Assembly (NCBI RefSeq): GCF_008831285.2
Contig: NC_045149.1
Span: 13,170,629-13,234,628 of the forward strand
Direction of reading: 5' to 3'
DNA length: 64,000 nt
From: Nymphaea colorata
Lineage: Eukaryota > Streptophyta > Magnoliopsida > Nymphaeales > Nymphaeaceae
Of the stretch, positions 22,087 to 36,559 are shown in pieces (the stretch's first letter is position 1; every line of letters starts with the position of its first letter). Under the pieces are notes generated by a model. It was given only the letters and a program-made list of their open reading frames with translations. It was not told the DNA's origin and searched no databases. A program made the translations under genes and the position numbers.

Positions 22087-23055
22087 TGCAGAATGCTATG
22101 TTGAAATCTGTAACCATAACGGTTCTAAGTTTCTACCTAACCTAATCGTATCGTTCTTTATTATTCTTATTATTAAGGAAAATCACAAAAAATTGTCCCT
22201 TCGGTAAAAAGTAGGATCGAACATGAAAATTTCCTTAATAAATAGTCAAAACCCTGAGTGCCTCTATTTTTATTTTCTTAGAAGAAGCATCTAAGTTGGT
22301 AAAAACCAGAGCACTTGGGGTAGGAAATGAAAACCAGACCTATTAAAATTAATTATTAAACTAAGTTTTTTGAAATCTTCTATAAGATCTTCAGAGTGAG
22401 TTGATGATAAACATATATTAGGTCAGTTGTTTTTTTACTTAAATTGTAATAGTTAAAAACTGAACGGCTCTTATAACATCAAAATTTTGATAGTATAAAG
22501 ATCAATTTTTTTTTACAAAAAGAACTTGAACTAAATCATAATTGTAAACACGTTAGAACTATGAAAAGAAGAAGCAGAAGAGTGGTCATTGCTACATTGT
22601 TGTTGCAACTGATCATAACCCAGATCGCCAGATGTTTTTGGCGATGAATACGTCTAGCAAGGACACCACGCCAACTAAAAAGAAGAAAAAAAAACACTTA
22701 GTACCTTTAGAAGAGGAGTTTATTCACAGGCAGTGGTTTGGGCATGAAGGAAAGAACCATGAAATGAACAACACCTGAAAATCAGACCTTCGATGGCTGC
22801 CAAGGAGGCGAGCAGGACGCGAAGGGGTTCGTCTGATGGGAGAAAAGGTCTAAGGCTGCCGATCAGACGGTCTTGGAAGTGTTTTGTCTTCTGCGAGAGA
22901 TTCAACATGAGGTTCCTCGGATTCGCAAACCCAAGGAACCTAGTTGGGATTTTAATAGAGGGAAGAAGCTGAGCACCACAAACTATAGCAATGGGACTAA
23001 ACCCTAAATTTGAAAGAGAAAAGAGGGATGACTAATGATGACTTACCTCGATGGG
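22087..23055. other. Unassigned AT-rich DNA
   Basis: No supported gene. A somewhat GC-richer segment at 22740-22925 is open on the minus strand (about 60 codons) but matches nothing known to me. Confidence 0.35.
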
Positions 23056-23418
23056 GTCAAGATTGGCTCTCAAATATAAAAATGGAACCGAAATAACGCC
23101 ATTTCATAAAAATGAATGAAGTCGTGAAACATCCAAAACGGCCATTTGAACTTCCGTGAAAAAAAAACCACTCAAAGTTGAGGAGATGGAAAGTGGAAAC
23201 CCGATTAGATCAACAATGTGTGCGTCAAGATTGGCTCTCAAATATAAAAATGGAACCAAAATAATGCCATTTCATAGTTCCCTTGCTCTTTACTCTTTAG
23301 ACTCCAAAATAATAACGGTGCGTCAATGTTGTCGATAAAAAAGTAAAACTTGAACTTGAATTCTCATTCTTTGAATTATTTTTATAGTTCCCTTGCTCTT
23401 TACTCTTTAGACTCCAAA
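23056..23418. repeat. Overlapping direct repeats A and B
   Basis: Unit A (53 bp, gtcaagattggctctcaaat...) is at 23056-23108 and 23224-23276 with two differences. Unit B (about 34 bp, tagttcccttgctctttact...) is at 23275-23308 and 23383-23418. The second A runs directly into the first B, so the two duplications interlock. Confidence 0.85.
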
Positions 23419-26400
23419 TTCAACAATATGGATCAAGTTTTGGCCCTATTCTGTGTGTTTGATATGAATTAGATGGAAAGAAAGGTGATGGCATTGTCCA
23501 AATCAAAATTCGAAAATGAATCGGCCGGTTCAATGATTCTGCCCATTTAAAGTCGGCCAAATTGCTTGTGCATTAGTAGTAACATATTATCATACGTACA
23601 TTTTAAAATATGGTTTGATACATGTCATACTCTTACCATGTCTATCCAATCACTATAGTGTGCTCATGTTACCTATAAAATGGAAGATGCTGGGATTTTA
23701 TTGACCTCTGTCCCATCGTTAATTAATGCATAATTACGAATACCTTTGCTTGTTATTGAGAAGTGAAGGTGAACTCAGCTTTGGATCCTTGAGGCTTCGG
23801 TTCGCATCTTGAGTGGTACGATGAAATCCTCTTCCTACTTTAGATAGTTTTTTTCTTTATGTTCTTGATAAGAATAAGATAAACCCAACATGGATGCATA
23901 TACATGTATAGGGTCTGGTTGATCAATTAAGATGGCAAAATTAAGAAAAGACTTTGTGGTATTTTTGATATTGACTCGGTTCCCACGTACTTGGAAGAAT
24001 AAATATTGAAGTTTCTTAAGTTCAAGAGAATAACAAATTTTCATTTTTTTTTTACATCTTGATATGCATTGTACCTCTTATAAGACGCAAATGGAATATC
24101 ATATTTTCCTTTACCTTAATTTTGGATGCCTTTATTTGAAATTAAAATAAACTGAGGAATCCATTAACCAAGGAAACCTCTTGGACTTGCACTAATAATC
24201 GAAGGACATCGAACAATGTTTTTCCTTTGAAATGAAAATAAATTTTAGTGTCTCAACAAATGTAAGTCCTCTAAACTACGAACAGGTGGTATCGACATTC
24301 TTGTCCTAGGCTGAACCACAAGGGCCAAAGGGACAAACTATCAAAAAAATCTTGTTCTAAAACAGTGTCACAGCTTGTACTCGTGTACACAGTGCTCCCA
24401 CCGGAGTGTTTGTTTTGTATGGAGAGCTGTGCAAAAGGCAGATGTACATCAAAAAGGAAAAAAGGGTGTTCTTTGCGTTCATGATTTTGGTGGACATGAA
24501 CCCGAAACAAGATGCAAGAATGTCTGTTGGGTCCACACGCAAAATGGAAACTATGGCTTTTGATCCCATCCTGAGGATGCTAAGAACAGGACTTTCTGTT
24601 CTAAGCACGTCCCTGAGAGGAGCCACATTTCCATGGTTTTCACCAAATTTAGCTTGACAATTTGGACATAAGAGCAAATAAGACAAGAGTGCAACTTAAT
24701 TAGCTTTATATGATAAAAAGTAGGTAGGAAAGTGTCACTTGGTTATATCGCATAAACCAAAAACAAGAGAAAAGAAGCAACAAACTTGAGTAAATGCATG
24801 AGAAAGCGATGGCTCACCACATTTGACTCAAATCAGTTTCACACATGACTTAAGTCCAAACTCTTCTTGGAACTCAGTCGAACTAGTGTTTGACCCTTGA
24901 CTTGGTGGTGTTCGACGTCCCTGGAAGCTGACACATAGCTTCCAAGTTCCATCCATGGCGCCCCAAAAACAAATAGGGGAAAAAAGAAAGAAAAATGAAA
25001 AACAAAAAAAGTGGGTTCCACATATGAAGGATGAATGGAAGAGCATCCAAGACACCCTTGGCAGTTTATGATGAAGGGCTAGCCCACACGTCATCTGCTT
25101 TTGAGGAAGTCCACATGATTTGAGTATGGTATCATCAGGTGGTCCAAAAGGCTACATCTATCCATGGTCCAAAGTCCAAACTTAGAACACCTAACTCTTT
25201 AATTAACGCTATTTCTGCATCACATACATTATTTGATCATTGAAAAAATGCAAATTTATCAGCTTTTTCTACAGAAAGAAGAACACACCAGGGACAACCA
25301 CCTAAAAGCACATTTCTTTACGATAAGATATAGTGACCATGTAACAAAAACACATGTTTTATATTGCCTTGGCTTATACTTGTTTTCCTGCTACTAAGGG
25401 AAATCATTATTGTTTGCTTTCTCTATGATTGATCTCAATTTCAAGTTCTCATCTCATTTATAAGTAAATAGAAAATAAGTTTATTGGCTTTACCGCTAAA
25501 AAGGCATGGTTCATTAAGATATGTACATTGTCAGCATTTATGAGTTGCTCTTGTGGGCCTCAAGCTAAGCTCTGCATAGTGCTTACTTAAATTATGTACA
25601 AAGTCCAGTAAACATTTTGGCATTCAATAAACAGTTACATATTAAGTAGTTGGAAGACTGTACAAATAATTCACTTTTGTGGATTGAATAAAGGATTAGA
25701 TTGTATGACTACCATCCATAGTCTATTGCGTGAGATCTGGCATTGAATTCTATGGATTACTACACGTCGTCTAATGAATGAGATTTTCAGGTGATTAACA
25801 ACACACCACCCGCAAAAGAGGACTAATGGACAACCACATTTTCCTTATCTATGGGGTCTTGGGCTGCTTCGGCATTGTTCATTGTGCCTTTCAGCTGGGA
25901 TACCGCACCCTATCACTTAAGATGCAAATGCATGATGCCTACAAGCCCAACCAGCTATCCTATGTTTATTGGAGCTCTACTTGAGGCTCTACGAGATGAA
26001 ATTTGATGAGACAACAAGAGTGAGAATCTTAGACATAAGAAAAAGGTATAGAAGCATTAGAATTTGTAGCATATCCTAAACTCTCAGTCATCTCCTCGAG
26101 TGAAAGATGGAGAAAAAAAGTATGGGCAATTTGGAAGTACTATAAATTCAAATGCCAACACCTTTTTCTATTTTTCACTACTAAAATCATATCCTTCAAA
26201 TCTCATTCAATGAATGATAGGCAGTCATCCGAGTCCATAAGACTTATCCTTCAAATTTCATGCTATGGATGATAAACTGTGTCCATGCCGCTACTTAGCT
26301 AAATCTAGAGTTTTCATCTTAAGTCACATTGCGTGGTAATACCCTTGGATTTATTATAAATTGCTGAAAGAGGGTTCTAGGAAAAGTTTTGCAATTTCTG

Positions 26401-27282
26401 TGGAAAACCAAAGATTTAACTACAATTACGAACTGGTACCCTTAGGCTTATTAAATTGCCAAAAAAGGTTTGGAAAATATATTTGAAAAGCAAAGGGAAA
26501 TTGAGGTTCTAAGTTTAAGTTTAAATTTGAGATTTCTGTGCATGCTTTAGAATATTATTGGAGATCTCCTCATATGATATAATTTATGTTGTTCTCCCTT
26601 TATTATTCTTTACTTGCCATGAAATTAATTTAGAATGACTTCAAGGATGGGAGCCTCAGAACTGGGCAAGACCGAAAGACTAAATGGTTAGCAACATGTA
26701 TGTATGCTTATGCAATTTTATTATTTTGTGCATGCATGACCCAATGGCGGTATAAACCTTGTGTTTCTACACAAACTAAAATCTTATTTGGATATGGATA
26801 TTATGTTGAACCATGTTCACATTGTACTTTTGAACATGGATCATCTTTCTTTGTGTAAGTACATATTTTCTACTGTTGATGTCATTGTGTGTGGATCCAC
26901 ATCAGTATGATTTGAATCGAGATAATCATTTGGATTTTTGCTTTGGATCTAATTGTTGATTAAGATCCATTTTTGTATTTAGTTTGAATCATGACGTATT
27001 TAGATCTAAATTTGTTTGGATATGGGTTAAAAATCCATATCTTGTTTATGTTGGCTCAAAGATATGTTATATGCTTCATTTACAGATATTCTTTGCCTTT
27101 TAGGGTCCATGCTGATATTAGATATGACAAAAATTTTGTTTTGCATATCTATCTAGATGTTGAATTTGGATCTCACACTAAACATTGCGCTCTTTTGGAC
27201 CATGATCTGAATTGACTTGTTGAAGACCTATATCTTGTTTATATTAGATCTAAACATATAATGATGTGCATTGATTTTTATA
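23419..27282. other. 3.9 kb without recognised features
   Basis: Low-GC sequence. The small ORFs at 24357-24686 and 24828-25094 match nothing I know and lack splice-consistent partners. The 26880-27250 part is rich in gatttggatct-like words similar to those at 11370-11570. Confidence 0.4.
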
Positions 27283-27330
27283 TGCTAATATATATACATA
27301 TATATATATATGTATATATATATATAATAC

Positions 27331-27363
<33 letters not shown>

Positions 27364-27380
27364 ATACATATATATATCTA
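27283..27380. repeat. (TA)n microsatellite with two 35-bp units
   Basis: The unit tgtatatatatatataatac recurs at a 35-bp offset (about 27311 and 27346) within a (TA)n tract. Confidence 0.85.
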
Positions 27381-27771
27381 AGTATACATCTATATTGTAC
27401 ATTTACTATGTATATACATATACATTGTACATATTTCATCTATATATAGTGCATATGTTATAAGTATATTACCATATACATATATTTGTATTATACATTA
27501 TGAGAAAATATATATGTAATATTATATTATATATGTACATAACAATATTATATATGTATTATATGTATAACGTAGCATATGTATAGAATATGTTGTATGT
27601 ACATGGTACATGGGTACAGCTGGGTATGGTTGTACTTTAAAGCTTAAAATTTTATCTTTTCATACTTTTTTTTTGCTTTAATTTTGATTTTTGCTCTTTC
27701 TGTGTTGTTTCTTTCCCATCTAGTTTCTGTATTTTCCTCCAGTTTTTTGTGGATTATTATATTATATAATA

Positions 27772-27823
27772 TGTGTGTGTGTGCGTGTATATATATACAT
27801 ATATATCGACACACACACACACC
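27772..27823. repeat. (GT)n-(TA)n-(AC)n compound microsatellite, self-complementary
   Basis: A GT run (27772-27788) is followed by a TA run and an AC run (27809-27823), so the flanks can pair as a hairpin. Confidence 0.8.
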
Positions 27824-28783
27824 CTGTTTTTTCCCCGTACCCATAATTCTTTCAAATGGTGGCCTGTACCTTCACTGCTGTACTCGTGTCCACACCCATA
27901 TGATATAGGTAGTTGGTTGTTTGAATGCTTTGGCGTTGCAGTACAAGAAAAACCATGGTCAAAGGAAACTTATATCAGGATGACATTAACTGAGATTTTT
28001 TTCTTAGGCTGGCACACATTGTATAGGTGGATAATGCAAATTATGGTTGTTCCGATTTTCGAGTTGAAGTTACTTTTGCGTGCACAATTAACTGCTTTCA
28101 TGCAAATCAGCTTGAAGTGATACATTCCTACGTGAATGACTGAATGTGGTTTACTTTGTCCACCATTTATAGCTCTTTATAACAGCCGTTGTTAAGTAAG
28201 GATGTGTGATTTTATTCATTGGTGAAACTTGAAATTTATTCTAATTTAGTATACCTTGTTACTTTTGGTTGCATCTTTGTTCGGCTAAAGAACTTGTTGC
28301 TGTAACACTTGTTCATTGGATAGTTGGTCAATTGTCTGAATGAGTGATGACGTTTTTACTGCATCCTCCTTTCCAGAATGATGCAAGCGAAGGTGTCTTT
28401 ATCAGTGTCACTCTTGTTAGTTGTCACATTCAGCGATGGGTTGTAAGTGGTGTTGTTGGTGATGCTCATAACATATATATATATATATATATAATTGTAC
28501 ATTTTGCAATTATTTAGTTATTGTCTGTCTTCGGACGGCTGAATAGAGTAGACTGCAGGTCAATTCGCATCTGAGATATTATGTGACTAAATTTCTTAAA
28601 GTGAGACGTCCATATGAAGTAACATCTCGAGCGGTCTACTATTTCATGTTGCTGCACCTAAATAACTCCATTATTTGTGATGTGTTTTTATGCCCATGTG
28701 CAATGTAGACTGGATGCATTACTGGTGCATGACCTTGTTTCACTCTACGGTAATATTGTTCTAATAATCCTCTGTTTTGTTAG

Positions 28784-29082
28784 GAGCTACCAGCTGCATT
28801 TGTGTCATTTAATTAACGGCAAGGTGCAGCATTGGCCTCACAAACACAACAATATGAAGATCCACTTTTATGGATCACTGAACCAACCCGAGAACCAAGA
28901 GATGTGCTATGGAACAATCTTGCTGTTCCATATAGCTATTTGATAGTCCACTGGCTTCTTGCTGTTGTAGTTGCTTCTGTTCTTACTATATTTTTTGCCA
29001 TTCCAGTAACTGCAGTTCAAGGGATTGCACAATTAGAGAACATTAAGAAATGGTTTCCACCAGCCCGAGCTATACAATTAAT
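28784..29082 (+). pseudogene. OSCA/CSC1-like channel exon, plus strand, with in-frame stop
   Basis: A TTTTGTTAG acceptor and an AAT/GTAAGG donor bound a 299-nt exon. It reads LPAAFVSFN, then a TAA stop (28814-28816), then RQGAALASQTQQYEDPLLW, WNNLAVPY and a membrane segment ending FFAIPVTAVQGIAQLENI. This is the conserved central block of OSCA/CSC1 channels (AFVxF...AAxxAQTQQ, then the pre-pore helix). The stop falls where family members normally have a sense codon. The remaining frame is open. It lies on the opposite strand to the OSCA exons at 18-19 kb, so it cannot be spliced to them in the present arrangement. Confidence 0.75.
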
Positions 29083-31661
<2,579 letters not shown>

Positions 31662-31760
31662 CTCTTCACCAGCTGAAGCTTGAAGAATCACGTCAGGAAC
31701 AGTAGTTGAAGAGGAATGATGCCCCCAGCTTGCTAAGTCCTCCTCAAGAGGTCTTCCCAG
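31662..31760 (-). CDS. RAD54: RAD54-like exon 7 of those visible
   Basis: 33 codons reading PLEEDLASWGHHSSSTTVPD and ILQASAGEE, a block characteristic of plant RAD54 near the C-terminus. The acceptor is TTTCCAG and the donor GAG/GTAACC. Homology may continue three codons past the donor (VTF), so the exact end is uncertain. Confidence 0.8.
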
Positions 31761-31852
31761 CTGGAAAGAAAGGATTACAAGAAACAGAATTAGAACAACT
31801 ATCCTAGGAGCAAGAAAATTTAATTAAAAAAAAACTATCAAATATGACCCAC

Positions 31853-32056
31853 TTGCTTCTCTGAATTTTTCAACTTTTCAAGGCATCCAGCAATCTTTGC
31901 AAATCCACCAATATCAACATCCTGCTGATCAGTGTGACATTCATCTTCTGCCACCCTTCTTTCGAATACATACTCTTTCTGACTTTTCATGCCATCTTCG
32001 ACTTGCATATAGTTGGTATTGCAGCGTGCGCAGTTCATATTTTCATGAATTTCCGA
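31853..32056 (-). CDS. RAD54: RAD54-like exon 6, acceptor apparently shifted
   Basis: 68 codons start SEIHENMNCARC and end DIGGFAKIAGCLEKLKNSEK, matching the cysteine-containing tail of plant RAD54. The sequence before it is CTACAAGTCGG where CTACAG/GTCGG would keep phase with the previous exon (which ends with 2 spare bases). A G-to-A change would move the usable AG one base downstream and cause a frameshift. Confidence 0.8.
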
Positions 32057-34187
32057 CTTGTAGAAAGAGAAACATAAGATATGATGTTTCATCTGGCAAC
32101 ATAGATTCAGCTAAAATCAGCGCTAGTTTAACGGTTTTACTGCCTCTCTTTTATACCAACATATATACACCACCACATCTCCATTGGTATACTCTTGAGC
32201 CTTTGATTTACATAGATATGTCATCAAAAAAGTTAACCAACTACTAATTCATGATTGGTGGGAATTATGTACTATTTTGTGCTTTTCACAATAGGGGTCA
32301 GATACGACCAATTTTCTTTCTTTTGCTCCTTGCCCACATAGCTAAAGTGTGTCGAGGCTCCCATGTACACCTGGCTATGGGCAGGCTGGCCCATTCATGA
32401 GCCTGTAGCATCTGCCAGGACCCCATAACCCATAGATAGGCTGGCCAGGACCCTGTATAATTAGTGTTCTTTGGACCTTTTTTTCAAATTGAACAGATTG
32501 GATCCCAAACTGAATCACTAATTAGACCATCAAAAGTACCAGTTTCAAATAATTTTAGCATTTGAAGATATTTTAACTCCCACTATGTAATATTTGTGTT
32601 AACACACCTCAAATCCCTGGCTGGTGAGTGCAATTGTACTTGAGGCTAGACTCTTCGGAGAGAAAAGGAGGGTAGCAGGAGAAGGAGGGAGACAAAATGT
32701 GTCAGGTTTTTCTGACACAAAATTATGTTTTTCTCCTTATAGCTCCTCAGAAGGCCCATGACCTAACCTAGCATATTAAGAGCTAAGACAAACCTTTTCT
32801 TAGATGAACAGAGGGAAGACTGGGTAGCCATAAAGCACCCCAATATGGATTGGGTGACTGAAATCCAGGCTAGGTACTACAGAGCCCAGTCTCACACCTG
32901 CCAAAGCACCAGACAATACCTAAAAGGCTAAATGCTAGCCTGAGTCAGTCCAAACAAAAGTTTTTCTTTCTTGTTTTGAACCCTAAAAGTTTTTCTTTCT
33001 CTCTCTTCAGAACCTCCTTACTCTTTTTCTCTTTTCCCCTCCCCATGTTCCCCCACTTTCTCTATTAAGTGGAACTGCCTAGGCCTTAACTAGGTGCCAT
33101 CTAGTCCCCGCCTAAGCCTCTTCATGGGATCTGCCACCTAAGTCTGCCTTGTGCTTTTAACTGTATAGATTTATGTTCAAAAATTAGGTTTAGCATGACT
33201 TTTTGGGCGCCCCTTCACACATTGCTGTATTCACAATTATAAACCATTGTAAATTGAATCTCACAATGTTTCAAAGAAGATTAGACCTACTACCATAGTA
33301 TTTTCACCTTTTCCACACATACTTCGTTCCCTCCACTTTGACATGCTCCTAACAGCCCTAGCATAGGTTTCACCCTTAGCACTCTTGCCCGGCCATCCAC
33401 CAAGCCCAACGACCTCTTCAACTTATTTCAAGTGCTCTCTCTCTTACCCTTTCTCATCCACTTCCAGCTTCTCCTTTTCTTTCTCTTCCTTTATTTCTTT
33501 CTTGTTTTTTTCTGTTTCCTCTTCTTTCAGCCATGACAGCAAGAATTACTTAATATTTGTTTTTTCCCGTTTCTGTTGCAACATTCATTCATAACCATGC
33601 ACTATTTCCTTCACTCATTATTCATTTCGTTTTTTAAGTTAGATTAGAGCTAGAGGATTAAGTTTCATTGCACTTCTGATCCTACACCTACAACTAAAAA
33701 CTTCCTTACATGAAACACACCATAAGCATGTAAACATGAGCAATTTGAGCACCAGATGTACAAGCAGATTATATGCAAGCCCAATGTTTCTTTGTTCCCT
33801 ACTTCCGAAAAAAAACCTAAGTCCCCCTCAAGACCCTGCATTGCCCAATCTCTTTGTGCCCTACTTTTTGAGAAAACCTAAGTCCCCCTTTGACACTCAG
33901 ATTTTCAAAAGATATTGACTTTCTTAACCATCTTTCTTCCCATAACCTCCTTGATAGGTGTGAAATTTATGTTTCAGCGTGAGCCTTATTCCTGGTGCTA
34001 AAGGCAGTATTTTAGACAATATTGTTCATTCATACCCCATCCCCGACTCTCTGAGTAGACCACAAATAAATTCAATGGCTTAGTATTAAAAGTATTTATT
34101 TATGAAGGATTAAATTCTTTAAACTATTTATAGGCTTTCCAAAGGACATGGTTTTTCCATGAACATTAGAAACTAGGAGTACATTAC
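32057..34187 (-). other. RAD54-like intron, 2.1 kb
   Basis: It contains pyrimidine-rich DNA (32980-33060, 33430-33540), a ggctggcc-rich segment (32370-32460), and at 32600-32900 LTR-like sequence. No gene is supported. Confidence 0.55.
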
Positions 34188-34246
34188 CTTATGTTAGCAT
34201 GCAGTGTGAAAAGATCCCTCAAGTTTTTTGTAGAAAGAAGATTTGC
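34188..34246 (-). CDS. RAD54: RAD54-like exon 5
   Basis: 19 codons plus 2 bases: ANLLSTKNLRDLFTLHANI. The acceptor is ATATTGCAG and the donor ATAAG/GTAATG. Confidence 0.8.
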
Positions 34247-34334
34247 CTGCAATATCTCACCTCCAATATCAGGAACAAAATTACAAAATTATTCACACAA
34301 TTAAGGTTTTATACAACTCAATGACATGAAACAC

Positions 34335-34412
34335 CTGCAGTCCAAGGTTTTCCAATTGCTCTTGTTGAATTACTTTCTGAAGGCCTTCTTTCGACATTTG
34401 ACGTTGATAGAC
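34335..34412 (-). CDS. RAD54: RAD54-like exon 4
   Basis: 26 codons, phase 0 at both ends: VYQRQMSKEGLQKVIQQEQ. This is the brace region after helicase motif VI. Confidence 0.85.
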
Positions 34413-34532
34413 CTGCATAAAAAAAAAGCCACTAGGTCATGTTTTATTGTTAAACATGCAACTAAAATCATCGGCTATTAACCAGTCCTAATTAAACACC
34501 AAAGCTCGTCATATTTTACAATTGTAACAAAC

Positions 34533-34616
34533 CTTTTCCTCAATAGTTCTTGCTGTTAGGAAGCTGTATATGTACACTCGCTTCTTCTGTCCATCTCTCC
34601 AAACCCTTGCAGCTGC
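34533..34616 (-). CDS. RAD54: RAD54-like exon 3 (helicase motif VI)
   Basis: 28 codons with [18 protein letters not shown]. The arginine-finger motif VI is intact, with the first lysine-glutamine in the previous exon. Confidence 0.85.
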
Positions 34617-34711
34617 CTAAGAATTTGAGGAAGAGGAAAGCAAAACCATGATGGCAAAACAGTGAACTTTCAGGAAAAATGAAGAAAGGTTGTTGAATCA
34701 GAATCACATAC

Positions 34712-34825
34712 CTGTTTGTCATTGGCAGGATTCCAATCTGGATCAAAAAGAACCAAACGATTTCCACCTATCAAATTGAGTCCACATCCACCAGCCTTGC
34801 TGCTTAAGAGAAACACAAACTCATC
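34712..34825 (-). CDS. RAD54: RAD54-like exon 2 (helicase motif V)
   Basis: 38 codons: [20 protein letters not shown], then [13 protein letters not shown]. Motif V and the DPDWNP block of the SNF2 family are intact. Phase 0 at both ends. Confidence 0.88.
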
Positions 34826-34910
34826 CTACAATATCAAAGGCACATATCTCACACCATGAAGGATGCAAATACTTAAGAAGGAATAAGCATCAGTTATTGA
34901 TATTAAAAAC

Positions 34911-35030
34911 CTTTGATATGTCATTAAATCGGTTGACGAGCTTTTGCCTTTTGCTTATTGAAGTGGACCCATCAAGCCTTAGAAAAGGATATCTTCTTTC
35001 ACGACACAACTGAGCAAAAAGATCCAATGT
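34911..35030 (-). CDS. RAD54: RAD54-like exon 1 of those visible (helicase motif IV region)
   Basis: 40 codons: [20 protein letters not shown], then [16 protein letters not shown]. The acceptor is TACTTCTAG and the donor AAAG/GTTTTT. This is the most 5-prime exon I can find. The next feature upstream is a truncated gypsy element at 35445. Confidence 0.85.
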
Positions 35031-35444
35031 CTAGAAGTAGAAAGTTAGAAATGTAAAAGGGATGAGCATGTCAAGTATAAAGAATAAAATGCCATCAACA
35101 GAAATTTTGCTTTGACTTTTCTAATACCAAATTGCAGGGCAAAAAACTCAAAAAGAGGAAAGAAGGTTATACAAGAAACAAAACAATCTTCCATATAGTA
35201 AATTAGTAATTTAAATTTTAAACTAATCTTAAGCTTGTTAATAATGTTAACATGAGCCTAAACATGAATTATACTGAAAAAGCAAACTTGTCATTAGCTA
35301 CAAACTCTAGATGGTTCATCATCAAATAAGCTATTGTTTCTAACTGTTATCAACCTTAAGTGGTAGATAATTCGTGGTTTGCGAGGCTAAGACTGTGCTG
35401 CATATTAGGATTCAGATAAGGATATATTTTTTAAAGCCAGACCA

Positions 35445-36480
35445 CATGATGCATATTTAAAGTCATACCTTTTGGGTTGACTAATGCTCCTGCAGCATTT
35501 ATGGACCTCATGAATCGTGTTTTTCAATACTACTTGGATCGATTTGTTATTGTATTTGTGAGTGATATTTTAGTGTACTCAGATAGTAAGGCAGAGCACA
35601 GAGATCATTTAAGGAGTGTGTTGGGGATTTGCGCAGGCATAAGTTATATACCAAGTATTCAAAAAGTGAATTTTGGGTAGAGAAGCTAAACTTCCTTGGT
35701 CATGTGATCTTGAAAGTTGGAGTTTTCGTAGATCCAGCTAAGGTGTCGGCAGTATAGGAGTGGAGGATGCCACATAGTGTAACTGAGGTTAGAAGCTTCT
35801 TGGGATTGACAGGGCATTATCATAGGTTTATATTAGAGTTTTCGAAAATAGTTTCGTCCATGACTAAACTATTAAGAAAATGAGTAAAGTTCGTTTGGGA
35901 TGAGGAGTGCGAAAAGGGTTTCCAAACTCTCAAGGACAAGCTTACCACCACACCTATCTTGCCACTTCCATCTAGTAATTCAGGATTTGTTGTACATACC
36001 GATGTGTTGGGAATTGATTATGGTTGTGTATTGATGCAACATGATCATGTAGTGGCTTATGCATCTAGACACACATGAGAAACATTATCCCACTCATAAT
36101 TTGGAGTTGGGAGCATTAGTACTCGCACTGAAGATATAAAGACACTATCTATATGGGGCAGTGTTTGATGTGTTTACGGACTATTAAGTTATTGAAATAC
36201 ATATTCTCCCAAAAGGATCTCAAACTAAAGCAAATAAGATGGATTGAGTATTTAAAGGATTATGGTTTCAAAATATCATATCATTGAAAAAAAGCGAATG
36301 TTGTGGTTGATGCTTTGAGTAGACATGCAAAGGCAATGTTATGTAGTATGATAAATCACTCTTGGACATTGTTGCAAGATGTGATAGCATGACAGTCTCA
36401 CCTTTATGATGAGAATAGAGCAAAAATTACTGCCTTGATACTGTATCCTTTGTTGGAGGAGCTTATATTGAAGCAAAAGG
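35445..36480 (+). pseudogene. Tekay RT (C-terminal part) and RNase H, degenerate
   Basis: It starts in RT at PFGLTNAPAAFMDLMNRVF. The catalytic Y/F-x-D-D box reads FVSDILVYS, so the first aspartate is serine. RNase H follows at 35900-36340 with stops and frameshifts (for example at 36077). Confidence 0.8.
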
Positions 36481-36559
36481 AAGACCTTGATTTTGCTAAA
36501 AACATGGAATAAAGTAAGAAGGCAGATTCCTCTTAGTATTAAGATAAAGGCAGTTCATT

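Larger units (their letters stand above)
31662..35030 (-). pseudogene. RAD54: RAD54-type SNF2 DNA translocase, C-terminal half (seven exons)
   Basis: Seven minus-strand exons encode the second RecA lobe of the Swi2/Snf2 motor and the plant RAD54 C-terminus. RAD54 remodels chromatin and moves along duplex DNA to help RAD51 strand exchange in homologous recombination. Order: 34911-35030, 34712-34825, 34533-34616, 34335-34412, 34188-34246, 31853-32056, 31662-31760. Exons 1-5 splice in frame with standard GT-AG. The sixth seems to have a shifted acceptor. The final short exon was not found. Upstream exons for the ATP-binding lobe (motifs I-III) are not recognised before the divergent MED16 gene at 47.9 kb. 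It is therefore partial or dead, unless the assembly is at fault. Plant RAD54 is normally about 900 residues; about 231 codons are present. Confidence 0.85.

Noticed and set aside
19227-22091. 5-bp target duplication of the TR-GAG-like element
   Set aside because: The flanks gtacg and tgcag do not match. The left LTR end is altered, so the true edge may be lost.
22720-22925. Minus-strand ORF of about 60 codons in a GC-richer patch
   Set aside because: No recognisable homology, no supported splice partners, and a length expected by chance.
24357-24690. Minus-strand ORF of 109 codons
   Set aside because: Composition and codon pattern are not protein-like, it matches no known family, and two opposite-strand ORFs overlap it.
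32600-33000. Possible additional copia LTR in the RAD54 intron
   Set aside because: Some LTR-like features (gttaacaca, GA-rich block) but no second copy, primer site or polypurine tract, so not listed as an element.
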